Shown here piece after piece: positions 6,844 through 15,211 of a stretch of 22,248 bases of DNA. Under the pieces are notes generated by a model. That model was given only the letters and a program-made list of their open reading frames with translations, searched no databases and was not told where the DNA came from. Source of the stretch: Hungateiclostridiaceae bacterium UBA3922. Its GTDB lineage: Bacteria > Bacillota > Clostridia > Acetivibrionales > DTU013. The stretch is from NCBI GenBank assembly GCA_002386045.1, contig DGEQ01000067.1, positions 1-22,248 on the forward strand. Reading direction: 5' to 3'. Positions within the stretch are counted from its first letter, which is position 1. Every line of letters starts with the position of its first letter. The position numbers and the translations under genes are program-made.

Positions 6844-6853
6844 ACAGCGGCGC

Positions 6854-6898
6854 CCGGCATGCCAGCCGGCCCTTTATTTGCAGGCGGCCGACCGGCCG
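6854..6898 (+). terminator. GC-rich hairpins after the glycosyltransferase gene
   Basis: CCGGC (6854-6858) pairs with GCCGG (6865-6869), followed by CCCTTTATTT, a weak intrinsic terminator. A second GC-rich dyad, CGGCCG twice at 6885-6890 and 6893-6898, follows. They separate convergent genes. Stems are short, so confidence is modest. Confidence 0.35.
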
Positions 6899-6928
6899 AA
6901 ATACCAGGCACCTGTATTTCTTGTTCTG

Positions 6929-7387
6929 CTAGATCGATTTTTCCATCAGATTAACTGCTTCCTTTTCGCTTTCGTACGCGGATCTCAGCAGCGACGCGAT
7001 CCTGGCCCGGACTTCGGGAAGGGATGCATCTTCGCAGGTCTTGATCCTGAACGCTTCCGTCCAGGCATCGAAAATGGACCGGTAAAGCCCGGCCAGCCTG
7101 GATTCTCCGAACTTTTCGAAGTACCTGCAGGCGTATTCCTTCAAAGCCCCGTAAGTACCGAGGAAATACTCGGCGTTCCACGATGATGAGAGGTCAGGAT
7201 CTTCATCGAATACCCTTATCAGTGCAGGATATGCCTCAAGACCTTTTGCGTTGTCGCACCATTCCCCGCCCCTGAGATGGTTCGAAGCAAGTTTCAGCGT
7301 ATCATGGAGGATCTGTTCCTCCGACTTGTCAGTACAGCCTGTTACGGTAAGGACGGAAAGGATCGGTATCTCGCGTTTTCCAAGCAT
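6929..7387 (-). CDS. Hypothetical protein, possibly the C-terminal domain of a BtrH-like protein
   Basis: This is a 152-residue predicted cytosolic helical protein with no signal peptide. The start at 7385-7387 follows GGAGGG by 5 bases; longer in-frame versions have no ribosome site. The order of features resembles, from memory, the C-terminal half of longer BtrH/DUF4872-like proteins: a VTG turn, a helix, HLRGGEW, GLEAYPALI, NAEYFLGTYGALKEYACRYF, and a last helix VRARIASLLRSAYESEKEAVNLME. The N-terminal peptidase-like half of such proteins is missing here. It may therefore be a truncated gene that acquired a start site, or a stand-alone domain. Function is unknown. Confidence 0.65.
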   Translation of the reverse strand: MLGKREIPILSVLTVTGCTDKSEEQILHDTLKLASNHLRGGEWCDNAKGLEAYPALIRVFDEDPDLSSSWNAEYFLGTYGALKEYACRYFEKFGESRLAGLYRSIFDAWTEAFRIKTCEDASLPEVRARIASLLRSAYESEKEAVNLMEKSI

Positions 7388-7505
7388 TCCTGCCCTCCGT
7401 GAGTTACACATATAGGATACCATATAAAGCAAAGAAACGATTGATATTAATTGCGGGATTTGTTTTAATTATAAAAAAATGGTGCCTGGCACTGAGGTGT
7501 TTGCG

Positions 7506-8093
7506 ATGGAACTGCGTACTGAGAGACTGATACTGCGTCCGTGGCTGGAATCGGACGCGGAGAGCCTGTATGAATATGCGAAGGACCCGCGGGTCGGGCC
7601 CATGGCAGGATGGCCGCCGCACACGAGCGTGGAGAACAGCCTCGAGATAATCAGGAACGTGCTGGCAGTGGATGAGACCTATGCGGTATGCCTGAAAGAG
7701 GACAACAGGGCGATCGGAAGCATCGGGCTGATGATCGGGAAAGCCAGCAGCCTCAGCCTGCCCGACACGGAAGGTGAGATAGGTTACTGGATAGGCGTAC
7801 CGTTCTGGGGCAGGGGACTGATACCTGAGGCCGTCAGGGAACTGGTCCGCCACGGCTTTGAGGACCTAAAGCTTGTGAAGATCTGGGCAGGCTATTTCGA
7901 CGGAAATGTCAAGTCAAAACGTGTCCAGGACAAGTGCGGGTTCAGGTACCAATATACCAGGAAAAACTTCTTCTGGAAGCCGACCGGGGAGATCCGCACG
8001 CTCCACGTTACCTGCCTTACAAGGAAGGACTGGGAGGAAAGCCTGGCCGGCAAAGAGAGTGACAGGTCCGCGGAACGGAAGGATGGCAGGTAA
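7506..8093 (+). CDS. GNAT family N-acetyltransferase (RimJ/RimL-like)
   Basis: This 195-residue cytosolic enzyme is expected to move an acetyl group from acetyl-CoA to an amine. It opens MELRTERLILRPWLESDAESLYEYAKDPRV, the standard start of the RimJ/RimL-like group. It has the acetyl-CoA-binding strand-turn GEIGYWIGVPFWGRGLIPEA and the helix VRELVRHGFEDL, followed by the GNVKSKRVQDKCGFRYQ region. The start at ATG 7506 is supported by GAGGTG 6 bases upstream; the frame extends 9 codons further upstream without a ribosome site. It ends 3 bases before the TIGR04076 gene, so the two form an operon. The substrate (protein N-terminus, small amine or antibiotic) is not predictable. Confidence 0.9.
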   Translation: MELRTERLILRPWLESDAESLYEYAKDPRVGPMAGWPPHTSVENSLEIIRNVLAVDETYAVCLKEDNRAIGSIGLMIGKASSLSLPDTEGEIGYWIGVPFWGRGLIPEAVRELVRHGFEDLKLVKIWAGYFDGNVKSKRVQDKCGFRYQYTRKNFFWKPTGEIRTLHVTCLTRKDWEESLAGKESDRSAERKDGR

Positions 8094-8096
8094 TAT

Positions 8097-8411
8097 ATGA
8101 AGAAAGTGAAAATAACGGTTATGAGGCAAACGGTCTACCAGGACCTTATAGATCAGTACGAAAATCCCATGCAAAATGCCTGTGACATGAAAGTCGGGCA
8201 GGTTTTCATCGCCAATGGGTGGAAAAAGCCTGAGGGCCTGTGTGACAGCGCATGGGACAGCATGTCTGCCTTCGTCATGGCGCTGGCCCACGGCGCTGAA
8301 GGCCTGTACGACGGCTGGATGAAAAACAGCAGGTCAGCCATGATCTCGTGCAATGATGGCTTCCGCCCGGTGAGCTTCCTGATCGAGGCACTGGACGAGG
8401 AAGCAGATTAG
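8097..8411 (+). CDS. TIGR04076 family protein
   Basis: This small protein of 104 residues matches the TIGR04076 pattern: a KKVKITVMRQTVYQDL start, a central KVGQVFIANGWKKPEGLCDSAW segment, and a C-terminal CNDGFRPVSFLIEAL. The family is common in anaerobes and has no assigned function. There are four cysteines in all, one in each of NACDM, GLCDS and SCNDG and none in a CxxC pair. There is no signal peptide. It starts 3 bases after the GNAT stop and is probably translationally coupled to it. It ends 12 bases from the convergent feoB stop. Confidence 0.85.
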   Translation: MKKVKITVMRQTVYQDLIDQYENPMQNACDMKVGQVFIANGWKKPEGLCDSAWDSMSAFVMALAHGAEGLYDGWMKNSRSAMISCNDGFRPVSFLIEALDEEAD

Positions 8412-8423
8412 GGCGCAGGCGCC

Positions 8424-10652
8424 TTATCCGAACAGCCGGGCAACGATGAAGCATAGGATCATGCCGGCGATAGTCGGTACCAGGAACGCGATGCCGGTCC
8501 ATTTCCAGCTGCCGGTTTCCTTGCGGATGGTGAGCAGTGTCGTTGCGCAGGGGAAATGGTTCAGTGAGAACAGCATGACGCAGACGGCCGTCACCCAGGT
8601 CCACCCGTTGTTCACGAGAAGCAGGCGCAGGTCGTCGAGGCTCTGGGGCTCCAGCATCGTGCCTGCTGACATGTAGCTCATGAGGATTATGGGTATGACG
8701 ATCTCATTCGCAGGCAACCCCAGTATAAAAGCCATCAGGATATAGCCGTCGAGCCCGATCAGGCGGGCGAGGGGATCGAGGGACCCGGCGCAGTGTTCCA
8801 GCAGGCTGATGCCGTTCACTGATACATTGGCCATCAGCCAGATCACAAGCCCGGCAGGTGCTGCCACCATTACGGCACGGCCCAGCACGAACAGCGTCCT
8901 GTCCAGCAGCGACCGGACCAGGATCCTTCCGGGTTGTGGTTTCCTGTATGGTGGGAGTTCCAGCGCAAAGGATGACGGCAGACCTTTCAGGATCGTTTTG
9001 GATAATATTTTCGATATAACCAGTGTGATCACTACGCCGAGGACGATCACGCCCAGTACCGATGCCGTGGCAGCCAGGGATCTGAACCTTCCGGCTGCCT
9101 CTGCTATGAATATGGCCGAGAGGGCGATGAGAGTCGGGAAACGCCCGTTGCACGGAACGAAATTGTTGGTGACGGTCGCTATCAGCCTCTCGCGGGGAGA
9201 ATCGATGATACGGCAGGCGATGACACCGGCGGCATTGCATCCGAATCCCATGCACATCGTCAGCGCCTGCTTCCCGTGTGCGCATGCCTTCTTGAAGAAG
9301 TTGTCGAGGTTGAAAGCGACCCTGGGAAGATAGCCCAGGTCCTCCAGCAGCGTGAACAGCGGGAAGAAAATCGCCATGGGAGGCAGCATGACGGACACGA
9401 CCCAGGCCAGGGTCCGGTACATGCCGAGTATAAGCATGTCATGGAGCCAGGACGGAGCCCCTGCACGCATGATCAGGTCCGAAAGATATCCCTGGACCCG
9501 GAACAGGCCTTCTGCCAGCAGTTCCGAGGGGTAGTTCGCTCCCTTGATGGTGATCCAGAAAACGAGTCCGAGCAGCGCCAGCATTATCGGGATCCCCCAT
9601 GTCCGGGAGGTCACTATGCGGTCTATTCTACGGTCGAGCATGTTGTGATTTTCCGTTTCGAAAGAAACCACTTCGCGGCTGATTTTTTCAGCGGTTTTTA
9701 CGATGGAAGAAACGAGGATGTCACGCAGCGACTCGGCGCTGATGCCGGCTTCGGCCAATAATGCCCGGGCTTCGTCGATTTTGCCTCCAAGCGTTTCATA
9801 CCGTGAAGTATCGTCATTTTCATACCGGGCATATTCTTTGGTCCGGACGAAATCCTTACAAGGAGCGATCTCATCATTCCTGGCATCATCCTGGTCATGC
9901 GGGGACCCGAAGCCCAGGTATCGGCGAAGAGATTCCAGGATACCGGCTTCTCCTTCGATCATGCGCAGGGCCGCCCACCGGCTGTTTATCCTGCCGGCGG
10001 CCAGCTTTTCAACGGCAGGCTGAAGGTGGCCGATAGCTCTTTCAATGGTTTCATCGTACAGGATTTTCATCGGACCGGCGCCGCGGTTCATGCCGGCGAC
10101 CTGCTGCACGGCATCTTTCAGACTGTCCAGGCCCTTATTCTTTCTTGCGTTGGTGCCGACGACCGGCACGCCCAGTATATGCGAGAGTTTCTCAAGGTCG
10201 ATCCTGATTTTTTTCCTACCGGCCTCGTCCATCAGGTTGACGCATACGACCACCCTGTCGGTGATTTCCCGGATCTGCAGCACCAGGTTCAGGTTCCTTT
10301 CAAGGCATGTGGCATCGGTAACGACGACGGTCACATCGGGATCCCCGAAACATATGAAATCCCTTGCTGCTTCTTCTTCAGCCGAATTGGCCAGAAGCGA
10401 ATATGTACCCGGGAGGTCGACCAGGTGGTGATCCCTCCCTTTGTGCCTGTACTTGCCCTGCGCGTTGACAACGGTTTTCCCCGGCCAGTTCCCCGTATGC
10501 TGCCTTAGCCCGGTAAGGCTGTTGAATAAAGTGCTTTTTCCGGTGTTGGGATTCCCTGCAAGAGCTATTACCATATCGCCGGGAGATGCAACATGGATCC
10601 CGGGCATTTCCTTAAGGGTACCAAAACCGGTCGACTGGCTTGTCAGGCCCAC
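8424..10652 (-). CDS. feoB: Ferrous iron transport protein B (FeoB)
   Basis: This 742-residue inner-membrane Fe(II) importer has a cytosolic G-protein domain. In the domain are G1 GNPNTGKST at 33-41, the switch Thr60, G3 DLPG at 79-82 and G4 NLMD at 139-142. The membrane part has the conserved LEDLGYLPRVAF, MGFGCNAAGVIACR (Cys-containing) and NFVPCNGRFPTLIAL gates. I chose the GTG at 10650-10652 because GGAAGGG sits 7 bases upstream and the resulting GLTSQSTG start matches family N-termini. The frame also extends to a TTG at 10703. An acidic, Tyr/Arg-rich insertion at about 248-290 lies between the G domain's helical spacer and the first membrane segment. No feoA or feoC gene is adjacent. Confidence 0.95.
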   Translation of the reverse strand: MGLTSQSTGFGTLKEMPGIHVASPGDMVIALAGNPNTGKSTLFNSLTGLRQHTGNWPGKTVVNAQGKYRHKGRDHHLVDLPGTYSLLANSAEEEAARDFICFGDPDVTVVVTDATCLERNLNLVLQIREITDRVVVCVNLMDEAGRKKIRIDLEKLSHILGVPVVGTNARKNKGLDSLKDAVQQVAGMNRGAGPMKILYDETIERAIGHLQPAVEKLAAGRINSRWAALRMIEGEAGILESLRRYLGFGSPHDQDDARNDEIAPCKDFVRTKEYARYENDDTSRYETLGGKIDEARALLAEAGISAESLRDILVSSIVKTAEKISREVVSFETENHNMLDRRIDRIVTSRTWGIPIMLALLGLVFWITIKGANYPSELLAEGLFRVQGYLSDLIMRAGAPSWLHDMLILGMYRTLAWVVSVMLPPMAIFFPLFTLLEDLGYLPRVAFNLDNFFKKACAHGKQALTMCMGFGCNAAGVIACRIIDSPRERLIATVTNNFVPCNGRFPTLIALSAIFIAEAAGRFRSLAATASVLGVIVLGVVITLVISKILSKTILKGLPSSFALELPPYRKPQPGRILVRSLLDRTLFVLGRAVMVAAPAGLVIWLMANVSVNGISLLEHCAGSLDPLARLIGLDGYILMAFILGLPANEIVIPIILMSYMSAGTMLEPQSLDDLRLLLVNNGWTWVTAVCVMLFSLNHFPCATTLLTIRKETGSWKWTGIAFLVPTIAGMILCFIVARLFG

Positions 10653-10749
10653 TGTATATCCCTTCCCTGGCGTTGGTCTGCCTGTTTTTCGTGTCAGCGA
10701 CAAAAGATCCGCCTACGGCTAATATATGAACCGCCGGAAACATGTGTTA

Positions 10750-10801
10750 CCTGCTGGGCCCGGTGAAGCCCCGTTCACGGGCAACTGCGCCGGGCAGCAG
10801 G
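10750..10801. repeat. Long imperfect inverted repeat between feoB and the CapA-like gene
   Basis: CCTGCTG-GG-CCCGG (10750-10763) pairs with CCGGG-CAGCAGG (10790-10801), giving 12 base pairs interrupted by a GG bulge. A smaller CCCG-TTCA-CGGG stem (10770-10781) lies inside. It ends 4 bases before the extended -10 of the CapA-like gene, covering its -35 region. It may be an operator dyad or a cruciform-prone element. Confidence 0.55.
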
Positions 10802-10804
10802 CTG

Positions 10805-10813
10805 TGTTATAAT
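10805..10813 (+). promoter_or_regulatory. Extended -10 promoter of the CapA-like gene
   Basis: TGTTATAAT is a perfect extended -10 about 86 bases before the start codon. No good -35 exists; that position is occupied by the inverted repeat at 10750-10801. Confidence 0.55.
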
Positions 10814-10898
10814 AGCATAAAAAGGAATAAACATGGCCGGACGGCTGTGGGAAACAGTCCGTACTGCATGCCAGATATGAGGGGGGCATTGCGGATAC

Positions 10899-12242
10899 AT
10901 GCTGATCAGGATGCGCAGGTACTGGCACATATGCCTTGTGTTGGCCATAGCGGCCGTTATGATGCTGTACGCCTGTGGGTACCGGGACGGGGGTCCGGCC
11001 GGCACAGGCGCTTTTGTACATGATGCGGGCGGTACAGTTGCTGTCATTACAGGAGATAATGCAGATACTGCCGGTCCTGCCGATATCGGTGATATTGCCG
11101 CCGATACTGCCGATACCACCGATAACGTTCCCGGCAGCGCCGCAACTGCTGCAGGTGATACCCCCGGCGCGTCCGGCGATCCTGCTGTCGGCGTAATCAA
11201 CAACAGCGCCGATACTGATGATAATGATACTGCCGTCGTCGATTCGGCAGCCCCGGGAAATAGGCAATACACGTACGATTTCACCGTGGCTTTCGCCGGG
11301 GACATCAACCTGGCGGACAACTGGGACAACATGCAATACTGCAGCACGACTGAAAACGGGATCTATGACTGCATCTCGCCTGAACTCATACAGATGATGC
11401 GGGATGCGGACATAACGTGTATAAATAATGAATTTACGTTCAGCACCCGCGGTGCACCGCTGAAGAACAAGGTCTACACCTTCAGGGCCCATCCATCCAA
11501 CGTCGGTATCCTGAAGGAAATGGGAGTGGATATCGTAAGCCTTGCAAATAACCATGTGTATGATTACGGGAAGGAATCGCTGATCGATACCATGGCCACC
11601 CTGGAACAGGCCGGTATTGAGTATGTCGGCGCGGGGCATGACCTGGACGAGGCCATGGAGCCCGTGTATTTTGAGGTGCAGGGGAAAACCGTGGCATTTG
11701 TCGCGGCGTCCCGGGCTGAGAAGTATAAAATGACGCCCCAGGCGACGAAAGACTCGCCGGGCATCCTGCGCTGCTATGATACGGCGCTGTTCAAACAGGT
11801 CATAAAAAAAGCCAGGGAAAACTCCGACTATGTCATCGCATACGTGCACTGGGGAACTGAATTCACGCATAAACTGGAAGATGTGCAGCTTTCTACGGGA
11901 AAGGAATACCTTGATGCAGGCGCCGACATAGTCATCGGGGCGCATCCCCATCGCCTCCAGGGGATCGAGTTTTACAAGGGCAAGCCTATCATATACAGCC
12001 TCGGGAACTTCTGGTTCAATGACGAGACCGTGGACACCGTGCTGCTGAAAATCCGTTTTTTCGGCAACGATACCGAAGAGTATCTCGAACTCAAGGTCGT
12101 ACCCGCGATCCAGGCGGATCTCAGGACCACGATAGTGACCGACGATGCGGAGCGGGAGCGTATTTTCTCGCTGCTCGAGCGCATATCTGTAAATGCGGAG
12201 ATCAGCGGCAAGGGGATCATTACGGAACGGGCTGCCGAATGA
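10899..12242 (+). CDS. CapA family lipoprotein (PGA_cap, metallophosphoesterase-like)
   Basis: The 447-residue product is predicted to be exported and lipid-anchored. An Arg-rich N-terminus and hydrophobic core end at a lipobox with Cys26 (LYAC). Residues about 27-125 form an Asp/Ala/Thr/Gly-rich low-complexity linker encoded by degenerate GATACTGCC-like repeats. The PGA_cap domain follows from about 128: VAFAGDINLAD, CINNEFTF, LANNHVYDYG, YVHWGTEF, and GAHPHRLQGIEFYKGKPIIYSLGNFWF. CapA proteins take part in poly-gamma-glutamate capsule handling, but single-gene relatives like this one are of unclear role; no capB or capC is nearby. The ATG at 10899 follows GAGGGGGG by 12 bases, a long gap, and ATG 10911 is an alternative. 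Confidence 0.9.
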   Translation: MLIRMRRYWHICLVLAIAAVMMLYACGYRDGGPAGTGAFVHDAGGTVAVITGDNADTAGPADIGDIAADTADTTDNVPGSAATAAGDTPGASGDPAVGVINNSADTDDNDTAVVDSAAPGNRQYTYDFTVAFAGDINLADNWDNMQYCSTTENGIYDCISPELIQMMRDADITCINNEFTFSTRGAPLKNKVYTFRAHPSNVGILKEMGVDIVSLANNHVYDYGKESLIDTMATLEQAGIEYVGAGHDLDEAMEPVYFEVQGKTVAFVAASRAEKYKMTPQATKDSPGILRCYDTALFKQVIKKARENSDYVIAYVHWGTEFTHKLEDVQLSTGKEYLDAGADIVIGAHPHRLQGIEFYKGKPIIYSLGNFWFNDETVDTVLLKIRFFGNDTEEYLELKVVPAIQADLRTTIVTDDAERERIFSLLERISVNAEISGKGIITERAAE

Positions 12243-12498
12243 TATGCCGCCTTTGGCCGGGGATCCGTCGGCCGGACCGGAAGAAATGGCATGGTTTTTG
12301 ACACATGACGACCGCCACGGCCTGTGATTTCGCCATCTTACGCACCTGCATTTTTTTGACTTTAAAAAAATCCAGATGTGGCGCCCAGGTATTTTTTGGC
12401 AGATAATAAATTACCATCATTGGATAATTATCTCTATTCAGGACTGCCATAACTAAATATAGAATTTACTTGATTACTATATATGGGAGGAATGGGTT
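12243..12498 (+). promoter_or_regulatory. AT-rich leader and probable promoter region of the sugar ABC operon
   Basis: No gene is seen here. ATTTTTTT (12350-12357) and AAAAAAAT (12364-12371) form an A/T hairpin or a curved tract. GATAATTATC (12423-12432) is a perfect palindrome inside a wider dyad, TGGCAG (12397-12402) and CTGCCA (12444-12449). A weak promoter, TTCAGG (12437-12442), 17 bp, TAGAAT (12460-12465), could start the operon. The dyads are candidate sites for the YesN-type regulator, by position only. GGAGG at 12486-12490 is the ribosome site. Confidence 0.4.
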
Positions 12499-13584
12499 AT
12501 GGCGAAAAGGTTAATCGTATTGTCATTGGTGCTTGCGATGCTGGCGGTCATCGTAACCGGCTGTGGTCAGGCAACATCGGGCGGCAAGGGAAAGCTCGTC
12601 GGAGTCACGATGCCCACCAAGTCACTCCAGAGATGGAATGAAGACGGCGCCAATGTCAAGAAAGCCCTGGAGGCTAAAGGCTACAAGGTCGACCTCCAGT
12701 ATGCCGACAACAAGCAGGAGACCCAGAACAGCCAGATCGAGAACCAGATCACCAAGGGCTGCGACGTGCTGATCATTGCCTCGATCGACGGCGGTGCACT
12801 GGGCGGAGTCCTTGAGCAGGCAAAGAAAAACAACATTCCCGTAATCGCTTATGACAGACTTATCACCAACACTGAAAATGTTGACTACTATGCAACCTTC
12901 GACAACTACGGCGTAGGAAAGATGCAGGGTGAATTCATAGTCCAGGCCCTCGGCCTTGACAAGGGCGAGAAGGGTCCCTTCACGATGGAATGCTTCGGCG
13001 GAGACCCGGGCGACAACAACGCATACCTGTTCAACCAGGGTGCAATGGACGTATTGCAGCCATATATAGATGAAGGTGTACTCGTTGTCAAGTCCGGACA
13101 GACGAAATTCCCCGACCAGATCGCCATCACGAACTGGGAGTCCAAGGGTGCCCAGGACAGGATGGATAACCTTCTGACTGCGTATTATGCAGACGAGAAC
13201 ATCGACGTCGTACTTTCGCCGAACGACAGCCTTGCACAGGGTATCGTCGCTTCGCTCAAGTCCGCTGGTTACGGCACGGCGTCCAAACCGTTCCCGATCC
13301 TCACCGGGCAGGACTGCGACAAGATCAACGTAGGCCAGATCATCCGCGGCGAGCAGTCGATGTCCATCTTCAAAGACACCAGGATCCTCGCCGACAAGGT
13401 CATCGAAATGGCCGAGGCCATACTGGAAGGCAAACCGGTTCCGACCAACGCGACATACAACAATGGCGTAAAGGACGTTCCTTCATTCAACTGCGAAATC
13501 AAGTTCGCTGACAAGAACAACTGGAAAGAACTGCTTGTCGACAGCGGTTACTACAAGCTGTCAGATATTCCGGGCGCTGAGTAA
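12499..13584 (+). CDS. chvE: Multiple-monosaccharide ABC transporter substrate-binding lipoprotein (ChvE-like)
   Basis: This 361-residue exported lipoprotein binds a monosaccharide outside the membrane. The signal peptide ends at lipobox Cys22 (VTGC). The mature part follows ChvE closely: VGVTMPTKSLQRWNEDG, DLQYADNKQETQNSQIENQITKG, IIASIDGGALGGVL, VIAYDRLITNTENVDYYATFDN, ECFGGDPGDNNAYLF, VLSPNDSLAQGIV and ILTGQDCD. ChvE-type receptors accept arabinose, xylose, galactose or glucose; the specificity here is inferred only at that level. Codons are strongly biased to C/G endings compared with neighbours, which fits high expression. It is the first gene of the chvE-gguA-gguB operon, and a hairpin after it probably lowers downstream expression. 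Confidence 0.93.
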   Translation: MAKRLIVLSLVLAMLAVIVTGCGQATSGGKGKLVGVTMPTKSLQRWNEDGANVKKALEAKGYKVDLQYADNKQETQNSQIENQITKGCDVLIIASIDGGALGGVLEQAKKNNIPVIAYDRLITNTENVDYYATFDNYGVGKMQGEFIVQALGLDKGEKGPFTMECFGGDPGDNNAYLFNQGAMDVLQPYIDEGVLVVKSGQTKFPDQIAITNWESKGAQDRMDNLLTAYYADENIDVVLSPNDSLAQGIVASLKSAGYGTASKPFPILTGQDCDKINVGQIIRGEQSMSIFKDTRILADKVIEMAEAILEGKPVPTNATYNNGVKDVPSFNCEIKFADKNNWKELLVDSGYYKLSDIPGAE

Positions 13585-13596
13585 TGACGTTTTGGG

Positions 13597-13621
13597 ATGG
13601 CGGCAGCGTGTCTGCCGCCAT
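13597..13621 (+). terminator. Intercistronic hairpin (partial terminator or stabiliser)
   Basis: ATGGCGGCAG (13597-13606) pairs perfectly with CTGCCGCCAT (13612-13621) around a 5-nt loop and is followed by TTTCTTG, a poor U-tract. Such hairpins between binding-protein and ATPase genes commonly give an excess of the binding protein. Confidence 0.75.
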
Positions 13622-13663
13622 TTTCTTGAATAAAACCAAATCATACGTTTAGAGGAGCGAAAA

Positions 13664-15199
13664 ATGTCGGAATATATCCTTGAAATGAAAAACATCACCA
13701 AGGAGTTCCCCGGGGTAGTCGCTCTTTCCGATGTCACCTTCAAGGTAAGGAAAGGAGAGATACATGCCCTGGTCGGGGAGAACGGTGCCGGCAAATCCAC
13801 GCTGATGAACGTTCTCAGCGGGATATACCCTTACGGTACATACTCAGGTGAGATCATATTCAAGGGTGCCGAGTGCAGGTTCAGGAATATACGTGACAGC
13901 GAAGCGGCAGGTATTGCCATAATACACCAGGAGCTTGCGCTGAATCCGTTCATGACGATCGCGGAGAATATATTCCTTGGGAATGAACGGGCCCGGAACG
14001 GAGTGATCAACTGGGATGAAACCAACAGGGAAGCTGCCGGGCTGATGAAGAGGGTCGGCCTCAGTGAAAAACATTCGACGCTGGTAAAGAACATAGGTGT
14101 AGGCAAACAGCAGCTTGTCGAGATAGCCAAGGCGCTGGGGAAAAACTGTGAACTGCTTATACTGGATGAGCCGACGGCAGCTCTGAACGACGATGATTCC
14201 GACCATCTTCTCAGACTCCTGCAAACGCTCAACAGGGAGCATGGACTTACCTGCATACTGATTTCGCATAAACTCCATGAGGTAATCAAGATCGCGCACA
14301 GCATAACTGTTCTCAGGGACGGAAAGACCATCGAGACATTGGACAACTCCGTGCCTGTCAGTGAAAACCGGATAATCAGGGGAATGGTCGGTCGCGAACT
14401 TACAGACCGTTTCCCGAAACGTACGCCGAAGATAGGTGAGATAGGCTTTGAAATCAGGGACTGGGTCGTATATGATCCCCTTGATGAAGAGAGGATAATA
14501 ATAGACCATGTGAACCTGTACGTGAGGAAAGGCGAAATAGTGGGCCTTGCCGGCCTCATGGGCGCAGGGAGGACGGAACTCGCGATGAGCGTGTTCGGCA
14601 GGGCGTATGGCAAAAAAATCAGCGGGACTCTTATCAAGGACGGAAAAGAAATCACGCTCCACAATATCAGCCAGGCGATAGACAACGGCATAGCCTATGT
14701 CACCGAGGACAGGAAGACGGCCGGACTTATCCACATACAGGATATAAAAAGGAATATCACACTTGCGAACCTGAAAGAGATAACGAACCGCTTTGTAATA
14801 AACGAAGACGAGGAGATCCTGATCGGCAAGGATTACAGGGAGCGGTTCAATATCAAATCGACAAGCGTGTTCCAGAAGGTGGGCAACCTTTCCGGGGGCA
14901 ACCAGCAGAAAGTCGTACTAAGCAAGTGGATATTCGCAGCACCCGATGTGCTGATACTCGATGAGCCGACGAGAGGCATCGACGTCGGCGCCAAGTATGA
15001 GATATACAAGATAATCCTGCAGTTGGCTGACGCCGGGAAGTGCATAATCATGATCTCTTCCGAACTGCCCGAGATACTCGGGATAACCGACCGCCTTTAC
15101 ATAATAAATGAAGGGCGTGTCGTGGGCGAGATGAAAACGAGCGAAGCCACCCAGGAAGAAATCATGTCGATAATAATAAGAAGCTCAGCCGAACGATAG
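13664..15199 (+). CDS. gguA: Multiple-monosaccharide ABC transporter ATP-binding protein (GguA/XylG type)
   Basis: This 511-residue cytosolic double ATPase energises sugar import. Domain 1 has Walker A GENGAGKST at 38-46, a relaxed signature VGKQQ and Walker B LLILDEPTAAL with Asp168-Glu169. Domain 2 has a degenerate P-loop GLMGAGRTE (297-305, Arg303 in place of the catalytic Lys), signature LSGGNQQ at 409-415 and Walker B with Asp433-Glu434. Unequal domains are the norm for the CUT2 family. The ribosome site AGAGGAG is 6 bases from the ATG. It is cotranscribed with the permease gene 12 bases downstream. Confidence 0.95.
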   Translation: MSEYILEMKNITKEFPGVVALSDVTFKVRKGEIHALVGENGAGKSTLMNVLSGIYPYGTYSGEIIFKGAECRFRNIRDSEAAGIAIIHQELALNPFMTIAENIFLGNERARNGVINWDETNREAAGLMKRVGLSEKHSTLVKNIGVGKQQLVEIAKALGKNCELLILDEPTAALNDDDSDHLLRLLQTLNREHGLTCILISHKLHEVIKIAHSITVLRDGKTIETLDNSVPVSENRIIRGMVGRELTDRFPKRTPKIGEIGFEIRDWVVYDPLDEERIIIDHVNLYVRKGEIVGLAGLMGAGRTELAMSVFGRAYGKKISGTLIKDGKEITLHNISQAIDNGIAYVTEDRKTAGLIHIQDIKRNITLANLKEITNRFVINEDEEILIGKDYRERFNIKSTSVFQKVGNLSGGNQQKVVLSKWIFAAPDVLILDEPTRGIDVGAKYEIYKIILQLADAGKCIIMISSELPEILGITDRLYIINEGRVVGEMKTSEATQEEIMSIIIRSSAER

Positions 15200-15211
15200 G
15201 GGGGAAAACAC

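Noticed and set aside
10653..10898. A feoA gene upstream of feoB
   Set aside because: No frame of suitable length or FeoA-like sequence exists on the minus strand before the CapA-like gene begins.
12350..12371. Intrinsic terminator from the T7/A7 hairpin
   Set aside because: The stem is only A-T pairs and would be unstable; a curved or promoter-upstream tract is more likely.
12243..12498. Riboswitch ahead of the sugar ABC operon
   Set aside because: No recognisable riboswitch core and no terminator/antiterminator pair are visible; sugar operons of this type are normally controlled by DNA-binding proteins.
14552..14578. Inactivating mutation in the second P-loop of GguA (Arg for Lys)
   Set aside because: A degenerate second site of this form is normal in CUT2 sugar-transporter ATPases.
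13831..14734. Open frames on the minus strand within the gguA gene
   Set aside because: The plus strand encodes a complete double ATPase with all motifs; the antisense frames are compositional artefacts.
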